From Lewinellaceae bacterium (GTDB taxonomy: Bacteria > Bacteroidota > Bacteroidia > Chitinophagales > Saprospiraceae): a DNA stretch of 64,000 nucleotides. Shown piece by piece: positions 16,488 through 25,613 of the stretch. A program made the position numbers and the translations under genes. The notes under the pieces were generated by a model that ran no database searches, was not told the DNA's origin, and worked only from the letters and a program-made list of their open reading frames with translations. Positions within the stretch are counted from its first letter, which is position 1; the number at the start of each line of letters is the position of its first letter. The stretch lies in assembly GCA_020636375.1 (NCBI GenBank), contig JACJXZ010000020.1, positions 1 through 64,000 on the forward strand, in the 5' to 3' direction.

Positions 16488-16713
16488 GCTAGTCGTGTTT
16501 TGATGGCCGGATAAATATAGCGTTAAAAATATTGGGCAGGAGCAAGGGGCCAGGCAAATATTTTTTTGTGGAGCCGGGGGATTTTGGCGTTCGATTTCTT
16601 TTCCTGATTTGCAAATCCGAAGTCCTGCTTGCTTAATCGCTACGCCTGAGTCAGCGCTGTTCCGTAAATTCGGGACAAGAAATTCAACCATTATCAGAAA
16701 ACAAAAACAAGCT

Positions 16714-17586
16714 ATGGAAGCACAAAATTGCCGCGTAGACAGAAGAGCTATGGTCAAAAGTTCCGTTTTCGGGCTTTTGGCGGTTTCGTTGCCCAATGTC
16801 GTTTATGCCGGCACGGGTTTAAATAAAAAGAGCAGGATGCCGCTTAGGCAGGCCGGGCCGAACAGCAGTTTCCCTAACATTGACCCGGAAATCGTATCTT
16901 CTGTCGTCGGCGCATCGCATTTTGACCTGGAAAAGGTTAAGGAACTGGTCGACAAACGGCCGGAGCTGGCCCGGGCAAACTGGGAATGGCGGTTTGGCGA
17001 CTGGGAGTCGGCCATAGGCGCTGCTTCTCACGTCGGCCGCCGGGATATTGTGTTTTACCTGATGGACAAAGGCGCCCGCCCCAGTATCTTCACTTTTGCC
17101 ATGCTGGGCGCCTATGACGTGGTGAAATCGATGATCGAATTTCAGCCCGGCATACAGAAAACGATGGGCCCGCACGGCATCAGCTTACTGCAGCATGCCA
17201 AAACGGGCAGCCGGATGCAGGACACCATGTCCTCGACAGCGCAAGACAACCTGAAGCGCCTGGTGGATTACCTGGAAGCCTTAGGCGATGCCGACGGCGA
17301 AACCTATCTGGATGTCAGCCCGGAAGAGCAGGAAAAGTACCTCGGCGATTATAAATACGGAGACGGCCCGGAAGATGGGTTCCGCATTCAGCTCAACATG
17401 CGGAAGATGCTGGCCCTGGGGCCGATCGGCGGTTTTGGAGGCGCGCTATACAAAATAGGAGAACACAAATTTACTTACAATGGAGCGCCTTCTGTTGTCA
17501 TTGCCTTCGAGGTGGAAAATGGCGCAGTCCAATCTCTTACGGTACATGATCCGGAAATTACAATCACCGCGATGAAAATAAAGTGA
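16714..17586 (+). CDS. Tat-exported ankyrin-like protein
   Basis: A 290-residue product starting MEAQNCRVDRRAMVKSSVFG. The twin arginines at 10-11, followed by a hydrophobic stretch ending VYAG, indicate Tat export. Residues ~60-150 look like ankyrin-type helical pairs (DLEKVKELVDKRPELARA, GAASHVGRRDIVFYLMDKGA, GAYDVVKSMIEFQP). A beta-rich C-terminal part (YLGDYKYGDG onward) follows. Similar Tat plus ankyrin proteins occur in Bacteroidota; function unknown. The ATG at 16714 was chosen because the Tat motif follows at the right distance. Confidence 0.7.
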   Translation: MEAQNCRVDRRAMVKSSVFGLLAVSLPNVVYAGTGLNKKSRMPLRQAGPNSSFPNIDPEIVSSVVGASHFDLEKVKELVDKRPELARANWEWRFGDWESAIGAASHVGRRDIVFYLMDKGARPSIFTFAMLGAYDVVKSMIEFQPGIQKTMGPHGISLLQHAKTGSRMQDTMSSTAQDNLKRLVDYLEALGDADGETYLDVSPEEQEKYLGDYKYGDGPEDGFRIQLNMRKMLALGPIGGFGGALYKIGEHKFTYNGAPSVVIAFEVENGAVQSLTVHDPEITITAMKIK

Positions 17587-18089
17587 ATCCCTGGCAATTT
17601 AAAAGCAGTGGAAAGGGGAGAATAGGGCCTGCAATGTCGCCAACACAAGGAACCGATGTCGACTGGCGTGTCGAGGGCGCGATGCTAAATTTTGCCCCTC
17701 CGGTGTTGGGAGGATTTAGGCATTAGGTTTTGGGCGTTAGGCGCCTGTTGAGTGCCCGGTTAGGCCTGGGTTGCCCCCAAAACCTACAGCCTAAGATTTA
17801 CCCGGCCGGACGGACGGGCCTAAAACCGAGCAAGGGGTACAAAAAGGAATCGCGCCCCGTGTCGACGATCACGATTTATACTTCCCTGTTTATTTTATGA
17901 ATACCAATTAGAATTTTTCAAAAAAAAACGTAACTATTTAGCAGCCCTCCGCTTTTTAGCCACGAAGACACCAAGGCACTAAGATTGCACAAAGCCTTGG
18001 TGCGATCCCGTCTAGCCAGCCGGGTAAACTTGGTGTCTTGGTGTCTTCGTGGCAAAGGCATCAGGCCCACCTAAATAGTTACAAAAAAA
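17587..18089. other. Gene-free spacer with repeats
   Basis: About 500 bp without a credible gene. It contains the second copy of the GGGCGCGATGCTAAATT word (17675-17700), facing TTAGG/CCTAA and CCAAAACCT inverted words at about 17715-17800, and a long inverted-repeat element at 17930-18082. Confidence 0.7.
17930..18082. repeat. Nested long inverted-repeat element (MITE-like)
   Basis: Outer arms GTAACTATTTAG (17930-17941) and its exact complement (18071-18082) enclose inner arms at 17959-17975 and 18037-18053, a perfect 17-bp pair starting GCCACGAAGACACC. A partial extra copy of the inner word lies at about 18028-18036. The inner word type is widespread in Bacteroidota spacers. No coding capacity. 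Confidence 0.75.
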
Positions 18090-18883
18090 CTACCGCAAAT
18101 ATGGCAACACGCTCACCACCTCAAAATACGGCGAATCCCTGGCGATGCGGTCGAAAAGCGAAACGTGGCCCTGTCCGAAGATGACCAGCACCCGGTCATC
18201 CGGCGTGAGCCCGATTTGGTGCAGGTTGCTCATGGTGCGCAGATTGCGTTGGTTCCAGGTGGCCACCAGGTCGGCCCCGGCGTAATTGTCGCCATCTACG
18301 GTAGGGAGGAAAAACCGCAGGTAGAGTTGGTAGTTCAGGTCCAGGAATTCCGGCAGGTTCATTTTATAGAGCATGTCGGCTATCGTACCTTCTTTAAGCC
18401 AGCCGTTCATCGCGGTGATGGCATTTTGCCCGTATTGTTCCAATTCGGCATGCGTCTCCGTGCCGGGCGGGTCGGCGGCAATAGCCTGCTCCAGAGCCGG
18501 CGCGTCGAGGTCCATGCGCACATCGATGGGATAGATGGTTTCGTGGTCAGCATTTTGCCAGCCGGAAGCCGATCTGTTCCCGTTCGTCACTACCGGGTTC
18601 ATAGTTGCCGGATAGGTATTTCTGGTATAATGCGATCCAGGCGCTGTCTCCGAAGGGCGCTTCAATAGCGATCTTAGTTGGTTGAAAAGCGGTACAGCTT
18701 TTTCACTACTTCTTCAATCTCTGCCTGCCGCTTCGGGGCGAGCGCATCATCGGCTTCCACGTTGAATTTGTCGAGGTTGGGGTTGCCCATGTGGTAGGCG
18801 CCGAGCAGCATCAAAGGGATCGGCTTTTCGTCCAACTGGAATGTTGACAAAATTTCACTCGTTTCCGGCGTAGCCGTCGCCGA
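18090..18883 (-). pseudogene. DUF5694-like gene broken by two frameshifts
   Basis: Three frames together give a DUF5694-like protein. Frame one has IPLMLLGAYHMGNPNLDKF and the following KRQAEIEEVVKKLYRF. Then an extra T in a TTTT run near 18679 shifts the frame into QPTKIAIEAPFGDSAWIAL, YQKYLSGNYEPG and REQIGFRLAK. A second shift near 18558 leads into ADHETIYPIDVRMDLD and the C-terminal RVLVIFGQGHVSLFDRI. The family resembles TraB/haem-binding-like domains of unknown role. No good start codon is visible; the frame runs back into the tail of the upstream DUF6265-like gene. Confidence 0.7.
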
Positions 18884-19396
18884 GCTGCGTTGGTAAACCA
18901 GGGCGGCTTCCTTATGGCTGCCGTCCTTTTGCTTCATGGCGAGGTAGTGGGTGCAGGTATTGCTACCAGCTTCATGGTCGGTAGTTGAAGTAAGCTGTAT
19001 TTTGTTCCAGTTTCACCAGGGGAAGGTGACGTACTCGTCTTTCTCCTCCCAGCCCGTCAGCCCGGGGTTGAAGTGTTTGACCTTGTACACCAAAGAATTG
19101 CCGGCCGGCTCGATGAGGCAGATTTCGTAGAAGTGAGGTTTGCCTTTCTCGATGAGCCGAAAGGTAGCTACCATGGTACCGCCCAGGGGCGGGTTCCAGT
19201 TTTCTTCCAGGGTGCCGCCGAAGCCTTCGCCCAGCCAGCGGCCGGCAAGCCAGGCCAGATCGTCGATGCTGGCCTCGGGCATGTTGGCCGGATCGTCGAG
19301 CTTCAGGGTGTGTTCGGTGAGTTGGGATTGGGCAAATAAAGCCGTTGAAAGAAATATCAGGACAAGAATGGAAAATAGCCGGGTCAATTCTTTCAT
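18884..19396 (-). pseudogene. DUF6265-like exported protein gene, frameshifted
   Basis: The first frame (19396 down to 19013) starts MKELTRLFSILVLIFLSTALF, a signal peptide, and continues with DLAWLAGRWLGEGFGG, GGTMVATFRLIEKGKPHFYE and KVKHFNPGLTGWEEKDEYVTFPW before a stop. The family sequence then resumes in other frames: LVKLEQNTAYFN, then HYLAMKQKDGSHKEAALVYQR ending about 18884. At least two frameshifts are needed. The fold is probably a lipocalin-like beta barrel of unknown function. Confidence 0.65.
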
Positions 19397-19426
19397 TGGA
19401 ATGGATTTTATCGGGTGAAATAAGAA

Positions 19427-19974
19427 TCAGGAATTTTCATACGCCATTTTCAGCCACTTCACCACCTCGGCATCGATATCCTTCAAATCCGTGGCGCGGA
19501 TGCGGTGAGAACACATGCTGTTCCAGCTCCCGGCGGCTTCCAGCTTGCCCTGCGGATCCGCATCTTTCAGGTTCAGCCCGATGTCGAGCCGGGTTTTGGT
19601 GGAGGGCTGCAGGATAGCGAACTGCTTGTTCCTCCGCAAGCTGACGTAGGCCTTTTTCGGGGCGATTTCTACCTCCTTTCCGAATTTCTCCACCTCTTTC
19701 ATGAGTTTGTCGTACATCGGGCGGAGGTTTTCCTTGCCTTTGTACTGTTCTGCGACGAGGTCGACCGTTTCAGAGGTTGGCGGCGGCGGAACCCCTGGCT
19801 TCATGAGCCACGAGGTTGGCAAAGCCGTGGGTAAAGCCGTGTTCCGATTTCAGGAATTTGATGATCTCGCCGTGCTTGGAAAGTAGGAGGATTGCACTAT
19901 ACTACCCATTCCGCCAGCGGCTTGCCGGTGTTCTTTTCCAGGTTGGCGATCATCGTTTCAACTGCTTTGTCCAT
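19427..19974 (-). pseudogene. DUF4287/DUF5655 gene broken by frameshifts
   Basis: The ATG at 19974 opens MDKAVETMIANLEKNTGKPL (a DUF4287 start) and then stops. The family continues in a second frame with SKHGEIIKFLKSEHGFTHGF followed by ANLVAHEA, and in a third with TVDLVAEQYKGKENLRPMYD, KKAYVSLRRNKQFAILQPST, RLDIGLNLKD and DAEVVKWLKMAYENS (a DUF5655 end). At least two frameshifts separate these pieces. Intact relatives are small cytoplasmic proteins of unknown role. Confidence 0.75.
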
Positions 19975-20519
19975 TGGTAAAGGTTTTTCCGGAAGATAAG
20001 AACTTGTGTACTGGTTCTCAATTTCTGCTCAACACTTTTCCCAGTCCAGCGTAGTCATCGGACGAACAAACACTGAACTCAGGTTGATGTCGCCATTCGA
20101 AACCTTTCCCGGTATTCTGTCCATTTGCCAGCCGGTTGGAATGGCACTACCTTATTTCCTTTCCGTCTTCAAACTTCATCAGCCGAACTGCATTGTCGTA
20201 CAGTTCGGCACCGCACCCTTGGTCAAACTGTTCGAAGGATGACGTTGATGACCGTTGATGAGTACGGTCACCTATCTTGCAATTAGAGGCTTCCTCCCAT
20301 TTAAGCATCGATAATGGGCCAGGTAGTTCCGGTTATCGGCGTAATGCCATTCTCAGCGCCTTCGACAACTTTTCGTGCTGACCATTGTCCATGTCGTTTT
20401 GGAAGTATCCACCTTCCCTATTGACTGTTCGTCAGGAATTGCGGAAACCAAAGAGGACGGAGGAAGATAATTTTTCATTCAGTTTTTAAAGATTTGTGTG
20501 TTCTGTTGAATCTAATCAT
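19975..20519 (-). other. Degenerate coding-like stretch
   Basis: No frame is open for more than ~80 codons, but minus-strand fragments read like protein (GITPITGTTWPIIDA, GAELYDNAVRLMKFEDGKEI, GDINLSSVFVRPMTTLDWEK). They lie in different frames between two clearly broken genes. I infer the remains of a further frameshifted gene. I cannot assign a family. Confidence 0.35.
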
Positions 20520-21072
20520 TCAATTCCAGACATAATGCCGCCGCTTCACCCACTCCCCGCCCTCAATGCTGAACGATTGGGTATGATGTTCCCCAGCTTT
20601 CATCCAGCTGTGGTGCGCGCTTTCAAAGGAGCCGCCCTCCGGGCTGGTAAATGTCTGCTGTTCCTTCACGCTGCCGTCTACCAGCCGCCGATCCTACCTG
20701 CCCTACGGTGCCGTCGCTGCCGATCTGCACGATGCGCGCCTCTCCGGCGGCAGGGTCCCAGAATTCCAGGAACTGCCAGACGGCGCCTACATCCTGGCCA
20801 TCGCGGAGGCAGTAGAGCCGTCCTTTCAGGTGCTTTTTGCCCAGGCCGTATTCCCATTGCAGCCCGTAGGCGTCGAAGGGTTCGTTGTCGCTTTTATGGG
20901 CGCTGTTGTCGGTTATCCAGGTTCCGGTTCCCCGGGTGCGGGCGGCCCAGTCGCCGAGCAGCCATTGGGGAATGGCCGCGGGATTCAATTGTTCAGGCTC
21001 CGGGCTTTCCTGAGCAAACAGGCCGAAGGGCAACAGGATCGGGAATAAAAATAACAGCATTTGCTTTTTCAT
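20520..21072 (-). pseudogene. Exported small protein gene broken by frameshifts
   Basis: The first frame starts with the signal MKKQMLLFLFPILLPFGLFA and continues with AIPQWLLGDWAARTRGTGTW and YCLRDGQDVGAVWQFLEFWD to IVQIGSDGTVGQ. It then reads into a meaningless tail. The natural continuation is found one frame away (DGSVKEQQTFTSPEGGSFES, HHSWMKAGEHHTQSFSIE). After another shift it ends GGEWVKRRHYVWN-stop at 20520. Two frameshifts therefore separate three good segments. I do not recognise a named family. Confidence 0.7.
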
Positions 21073-21247
21073 GGCGCTGGGTTAAATTCAGTCGGGTGAT
21101 TTCAACTTTGGATAAAAGTCCGCTTTCTTTCGGGAACAGAAGTGCCGTTTAATTAATTGTCACCCCTTTTGCCGGCGCTATGGAGTATCCGTAAATAAAT
21201 TGTGCCCATCGGGCAGGGGAAGGCAGGCAATTTTAGCCGCTAATGCC

Positions 21248-21255
21248 TAACTTTG
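21248..21255 (+). promoter_or_regulatory. Putative -7 element (TAACTTTG) of the AraC-type gene
   Basis: TAACTTTG matches the Bacteroidota -7 consensus TAnnTTTG exactly and lies 33 bp before the ATG at 21289. A TTTT run ~15-20 bp upstream is a weak candidate for the -33 box. Confidence 0.45.
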
Positions 21256-21288
21256 GAAACACCCGGCAAAACTCAACCCAGCCTGACC

Positions 21289-22429
21289 ATGAATAACATC
21301 AACTCCGGCAATACGCAATGGCTTACCTTCCTGCTGGCGGCGGCGGCCCTGCATGGCCTCTGGCTGGCTGGTTTGCTCTTTGCCAAAAACGAAGGTAAGC
21401 AGGGCTTGAAGCTGCTTACCGCTGCCTTCGTCCTGGTCTCGCTGTACCTGCTGAACTACTTGTTTTCCTCACCGGGTTTATTCGTTCCACTCCGCATTTG
21501 CTGGGTGTTTTTATCCGTTGTTTTTCTCATCGTACCTGTTTTTACTTTTTGTCCGACATTCCCTGGTGCCGGATTTTCGCTTCAGGTAATCACCTGTGGC
21601 ACCTCCTGTTGCCGGTTGCCGCCTTTTTGACACCCTGGAGCTTTACGCCCTGCCGGCAGCCACAAAATTGAGGGCAATTGACGCCATCCTTTCCGGCGAG
21701 TGGGAACTGAGCTGGCTCGACCTCCTGCTCAGCAGCGGGTTTCTGGCGCAACTCATCGTATATGTGGCTGCGGTATGGCGGCTGTATGGCGTTTTGAACA
21801 CCGGCAGGACGTACGCCGAACCAACGCAACGCCCGCTGGTACCGGCAGTTTTGCCTGGGGTTCCTGGTATTTCTTTTGCTGGACCTGGCGCGGTTCTCTT
21901 TTTGCCCTGGAAATAGATGGACCGGTGATGGAAATGGTGGTTGCATCGCTGCTGTACTACCATTCAGTTGGCTGGTTATCGGGCTATCGGGCGCCTGGGG
22001 ATTTTCCGAAAATACTGCCCTACCTGCCAGGGAAAATGGCAATAGCAAATACAAAACCTCGCCGCTCACCCCCGAACAGATGGAAGCCCACCAGGATGAA
22101 TTGCTGTCTCTGATGAAAAGGAACAACCCCACCTCGACGCCTCCCTCAAGATATCCGGCCTGGCCGAACGCCTCGGCATTCCCTCCCACCACCTCTCGCA
22201 AGTGCTCAACGAGAGCATGGAAACCAATTTTTACGATTTCGTGAACAGCTACCGGGTAGAGGCGGCCAAACGGCGGCTGAAGGATAAAAACTACCGCCAT
22301 TACAGTATCCTCGCCATCGGCCTGGAGTGTGGGTTTGCCAATAAAACGACCTTTAACCGGACATTCAAAAAAATGACGGGGTTGACGCCGTCGGAGTATA
22401 TGGCAGAAGAAAAGGAGGCCATGAAGTGA
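21289..22429 (+). pseudogene. Membrane-anchored AraC-family regulator broken by many frameshifts
   Basis: The intact ancestor would have an N-terminal multi-helix membrane domain and a C-terminal AraC helix-turn-helix. Pieces in different frames are: MNNINSGNTQWLTFLLAAAA then HGLWLAGLLF; LFLLFVRHSLVPDFRFR; HLWHLLLPVAAFLTPW; ELSWLDLLLSSGFLAQLIVY; RQFCLGFLVFLLLDLARF; TPEQMEAHQDELLSLMKRNN; LDASLKISGLAERLGIPSHH; and finally VEAAKRRLKDKNYRHYSILA with LECGFANKTTFNRTFKKMTG. At least five frame changes are required. A good promoter box precedes it. Confidence 0.8.
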
Positions 22430-22504
22430 ATTAGGGCCCGCCAGTATAAGAAAGTGGCCTGACGCCTTGCCCTGGGGGTGCCAAAAGGCAGTCGTCTGGC
22501 CACT

Positions 22505-22618
22505 TCATTCTTTCAAAAAATCCCTCAGCAACCTGCCTAATACCTCCGGCTGATCCTGCATCATGTTGCAGCCCGAACCTTCCACAACTATGGGGGCATA
22601 TCGGCGGTTTTTACAAAT
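22505..22618 (-). pseudogene. C-terminal fragment of an alpha/beta hydrolase
   Basis: The minus strand encodes PIVVEGSGCNMMQDQPEVLG then RLLRDFLKE-stop. This resembles the last strand and helix of alpha/beta hydrolases (normally GxGHxxxxxxP), with Cys where the catalytic His is usual. Upstream the frame breaks off with no hydrolase body. It is a remnant at the edge of the frameshift-rich region. Confidence 0.45.
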
Positions 22619-22663
22619 TTAAGCAAACGAGAGGACTTCCTCAATGGCCTTTGAGTTGAAAAC

Positions 22664-23080
22664 TCACTGTTTGACAATCTGCCCGGAGAAGACCTCTTTT
22701 CTCGTCTTCCACAGTACATAATACACCCCCTGGGGCCAGCCTGCTGCGGATATTTCAAGCCTGCGAAGCCTGGTTGTTTGGAATAAGATCATTCTTCCCG
22801 AATTGTCAAATATGGACAGTTGGCCTTCGGAAAACGGCCCGCCTTCCGGCACTTCGATGAAACACGGCCCATCGGTGGGGTTGGGCGTTATGCGCAGCCC
22901 GGGAATGGCAGCCGCCGAAGCGGAGTTGACGGCAGTAAATGGTTCAAAGCATTGAAGCCCAGCGCAAAAAAGGCAGCGTTGAAGCATAAGGTTGGACTGG
23001 CGGAGCTTTCTTTTTAACCGGAAAAATGCTGATTGCACCACGCTGAAAGAGCGACAGGTTTTCTTGGTCCCATTCGTCAC
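22664..23080 (-). CDS. Short ORF with T9SS sorting domain, probable remnant
   Basis: A 138-residue frame whose last ~85 residues are a T9SS type A sorting domain: GLRITPNPTDGPCFIEVPEG, QLSIFDNSGRMILF, and the ending WPQGVYYVLWKTRKEVFSG. The first ~45 residues are Lys/Arg/Cys rich and look neither like a signal peptide nor a cargo domain. A second Met at 22987 is possible. Sorting domains without cargo do not occur as functional units, so I read it as the 3' end of a decayed secreted-protein gene next to the broken genes at 18-22.6 kb. Confidence 0.55.
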   Translation of the reverse strand: MTNGTKKTCRSFSVVQSAFFRLKRKLRQSNLMLQRCLFCAGLQCFEPFTAVNSASAAAIPGLRITPNPTDGPCFIEVPEGGPFSEGQLSIFDNSGRMILFQTTRLRRLEISAAGWPQGVYYVLWKTRKEVFSGQIVKQ

Positions 23081-23303
23081 AATCGCCCCATCTCCCTGGA
23101 ACAGGGCAATGCCCTGCCCGGCTGCCAGTCTGACGTTGGATCCCGCTTTTCAGTATTAAAAGCGGGATATGTTGTCCTGACGAATGCTGTGCCTTGTCCG
23201 GATGCTGACTGCAAGCGATCGTGCCTGGACTTCCAGTTCCCGGCCAATCGCTGCGAATTTTCGCTGAAAGCTGTATCTTGGGCTGCAGATCAAAAAAGGG
23301 ATC

Positions 23304-25328
23304 ATGCACGAACAATATCCACATTTGCTTGCCCCGCTCGACCTGGGCTTTACTACGCTGAAGAACCGCGTCCTCATGGGTTCCATGCACACCGGCCTGG
23401 AAGAGGAAAAGGACGGCTTTGAACGCATGGCGGCTTACTTTGCCGAGCGCGCCCGAGGGGGCGTCGGCCTGATGGTCACCGGCGGCATAGCGCCCAACCG
23501 GGCGGGCTGGGTGTCCCCCTTTTCCGCCAAGCTGTCCACCCGCCGGGAAGTGAAACGACACCGACTGATCACCGAAGCCGTGCATGCGGAAGAGGGGAAG
23601 ATTTGCATGCAGATCCTGCACGCCGGGCGCTACGGCTACCATCCGCTGGCGGTGGCCCCTTCGGCGATCAAATCGCCCATTTCGCCCTTCAGGCCCTGGA
23701 AGCTGTCGGGCGGCGGGGTGGAGCGCACCATCCGCGCTTTTGTCCGAGCCGCCACGCTGGCCCAGGAGGCCGGCTACGACGGCGTGGAGGTGATGGGCTC
23801 GGAAGGGTACCTCATCAACCAGTTTATCGTTTCCAAAACCAATAAGCGTACCGACCAGTGGGGCGGCTCCTACGAGAACCGCATGCGCTTCCCGATAGAA
23901 ATCGTGCGCCGCATCCGGGAGGCGGTGGGCCGGGATTTCATCATCATCTACCGCCTCTCCATGCTCGACCTGGTGGACGACGGCAGCACCTGGGAGGAGA
24001 TCGAAATGCTGGCCCGGCGCATCGAAGAGGCTGGCACCACCATTATCAATACGGGTATCGGCTGGCACGAGGCCCGGGTGCCGACCATCGCCACCATGGT
24101 GCCGCGCGGCGGCTTCAGCTGGGTAACGAAACGCCTGATGGGCAAAGTCGGTATCCCGCTCATCACTACCAACCGTATCAATACCCCGGAACTGGCGGAA
24201 AAAATCCTCGCCGGCAAGCATGCCGATATGGTCTCCATGGCTCGTCCCTTCCTGGCCGACCCGGAGTTTGTGAAAAAAGCTGTGGAAAAGCGGGCCGGCG
24301 AGATCAACACCTGCATCGCCTGCAACCAGGCCTGCCTCGACCACGTCTTCGAACGCAAAACCTCCAGCTGCCTGGTCAACCCCCGCGCCTGCCAGGAGAC
24401 GAAGCTGAACTACGTGCCCGCCAAAGTGAAAAAGAAGATCGGCGTAGTGGGGGCCGGCCCGGCGGGGCTCGGCTTTGCAACGGCAGCCGCCGGGCGCGGC
24501 CACGAGGTGCACCTTTATGAGGCGGCGGCCGAGATCGGCGGCCAGTTCAACATGGCCAAGCGCATCCCCGGCAAGGAGGAATTTCACGAAACCATCCGGT
24601 ATTTCCGGAAGCAGATCGAAAAGACGGGCGTTCATCTGCACCTCAATACCCGCGCTGATGCCGGTTTACTGGTTAAGCAGGGTTTCGACGAGGTCGTTAT
24701 TGCCACCGGGGTTTTGCCCCGGCAGGTCCAGTTGGAGGGCATCGGCCACCCCAAGGTGCTCAGCTACATCGAGGTGCTGAAAGGCCTGATGCCGGTAGGC
24801 GAGCGCGTGGCCATCATCGGCGCCGGCGGCATTGGCTTCGACGTGGCGGAGTTCCTTACCCACGAGGGAGAGCCTGCCAGCCTGAATGTCGAAGCCTTTA
24901 TGGAAGAGTGGGGGGTAGATATGGACTATAACAACCGGGGTGCCCTCACTCAACCGGCGCCCGAGCCTCCGGCAAGGCAGGTCTTTCTCTGCCAGCGCTC
25001 CAAAGGCAAGCCGGGTGCCGGCCTGGGCAAGACCACCGGCTGGGTACACCGCACCGCCCTGCGCCGCCGCAACGTCAAAATGCTCAGCGAAGTGCAGTAC
25101 GAACGCATTGACGATCAGGGGTTGCACCTCACCGTCAAAGGGAAACCCCGGCTGCTGGAAGTGGACAACGTCGTGATCTGTGCCGGCCAGGAGCCGCTGC
25201 GGGACCTGTGGGCGCCTTTAAAGGAAAAGGGCGTCACCGTCCACCTCATCGGCGGGGCCGACGAGGCGCGGGAGCTGGACGCCAAGCGGGCGATCTACCA
25301 GGCGAGCTGGCTGGCGGCGGGGGTGTGA
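23304..25328 (+). CDS. fadH: 2,4-dienoyl-CoA reductase (NADPH) / old yellow enzyme family
   Basis: A 674-residue two-domain flavoenzyme. The N-terminal TIM barrel is of old-yellow-enzyme type (LDLGFTTLKNRVLMGSMHTG; ICMQILHAGRYGYHP; YDGVEVMGSEGYLINQF; WGGSYENRMRFP). The iron-sulfur cysteines are in CIACNQACLDHVF and SSCLVNPRAC near residues 335-365. The C-terminal half has two dinucleotide motifs, VVGAGPAGLGFATAAAGRGH (FAD) and VAIIGAGGIGFDVAEFL (NADPH). It reduces 2,4-dienoyl-CoA in the breakdown of unsaturated fatty acids. Length and domain order match bacterial FadH. It is a single transcription unit. Confidence 0.92.
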   Translation: MHEQYPHLLAPLDLGFTTLKNRVLMGSMHTGLEEEKDGFERMAAYFAERARGGVGLMVTGGIAPNRAGWVSPFSAKLSTRREVKRHRLITEAVHAEEGKICMQILHAGRYGYHPLAVAPSAIKSPISPFRPWKLSGGGVERTIRAFVRAATLAQEAGYDGVEVMGSEGYLINQFIVSKTNKRTDQWGGSYENRMRFPIEIVRRIREAVGRDFIIIYRLSMLDLVDDGSTWEEIEMLARRIEEAGTTIINTGIGWHEARVPTIATMVPRGGFSWVTKRLMGKVGIPLITTNRINTPELAEKILAGKHADMVSMARPFLADPEFVKKAVEKRAGEINTCIACNQACLDHVFERKTSSCLVNPRACQETKLNYVPAKVKKKIGVVGAGPAGLGFATAAAGRGHEVHLYEAAAEIGGQFNMAKRIPGKEEFHETIRYFRKQIEKTGVHLHLNTRADAGLLVKQGFDEVVIATGVLPRQVQLEGIGHPKVLSYIEVLKGLMPVGERVAIIGAGGIGFDVAEFLTHEGEPASLNVEAFMEEWGVDMDYNNRGALTQPAPEPPARQVFLCQRSKGKPGAGLGKTTGWVHRTALRRRNVKMLSEVQYERIDDQGLHLTVKGKPRLLEVDNVVICAGQEPLRDLWAPLKEKGVTVHLIGGADEARELDAKRAIYQASWLAAGV

Positions 25329-25613
25329 TGGTTTCACTTTACCGAAGTAAGTACATGGACTGAATTAGTGAGGCCGCTCCGGAAAGTCCGGCAAAGGAAT
25401 GAATGACTTAACGAAGGTTTCCGGAGTGCCCTCATTAGTGAATTAGTGTCGATTGGGGGGGGCGAAAAAGGATTCGATGAAAAGAATCCCTCTGGAATTT
25501 CGCCCCTGAAAACGGGCCTCAACCTGCCGGGGTTTCCGGAGGCCGTCAATTCGTAAACCCGGCAGCGCCTGCCTGCCGGCCATACTGGCACAGCAGGTTT
25601 ATCGGAGGCGCTT

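Noticed and set aside
25334..25591. 85-codon minus-strand frame after fadH
   Set aside because: No domain or signal; it overlaps imperfect inverted words (TCCGGAAA/TTTCCGGA) of a spacer.
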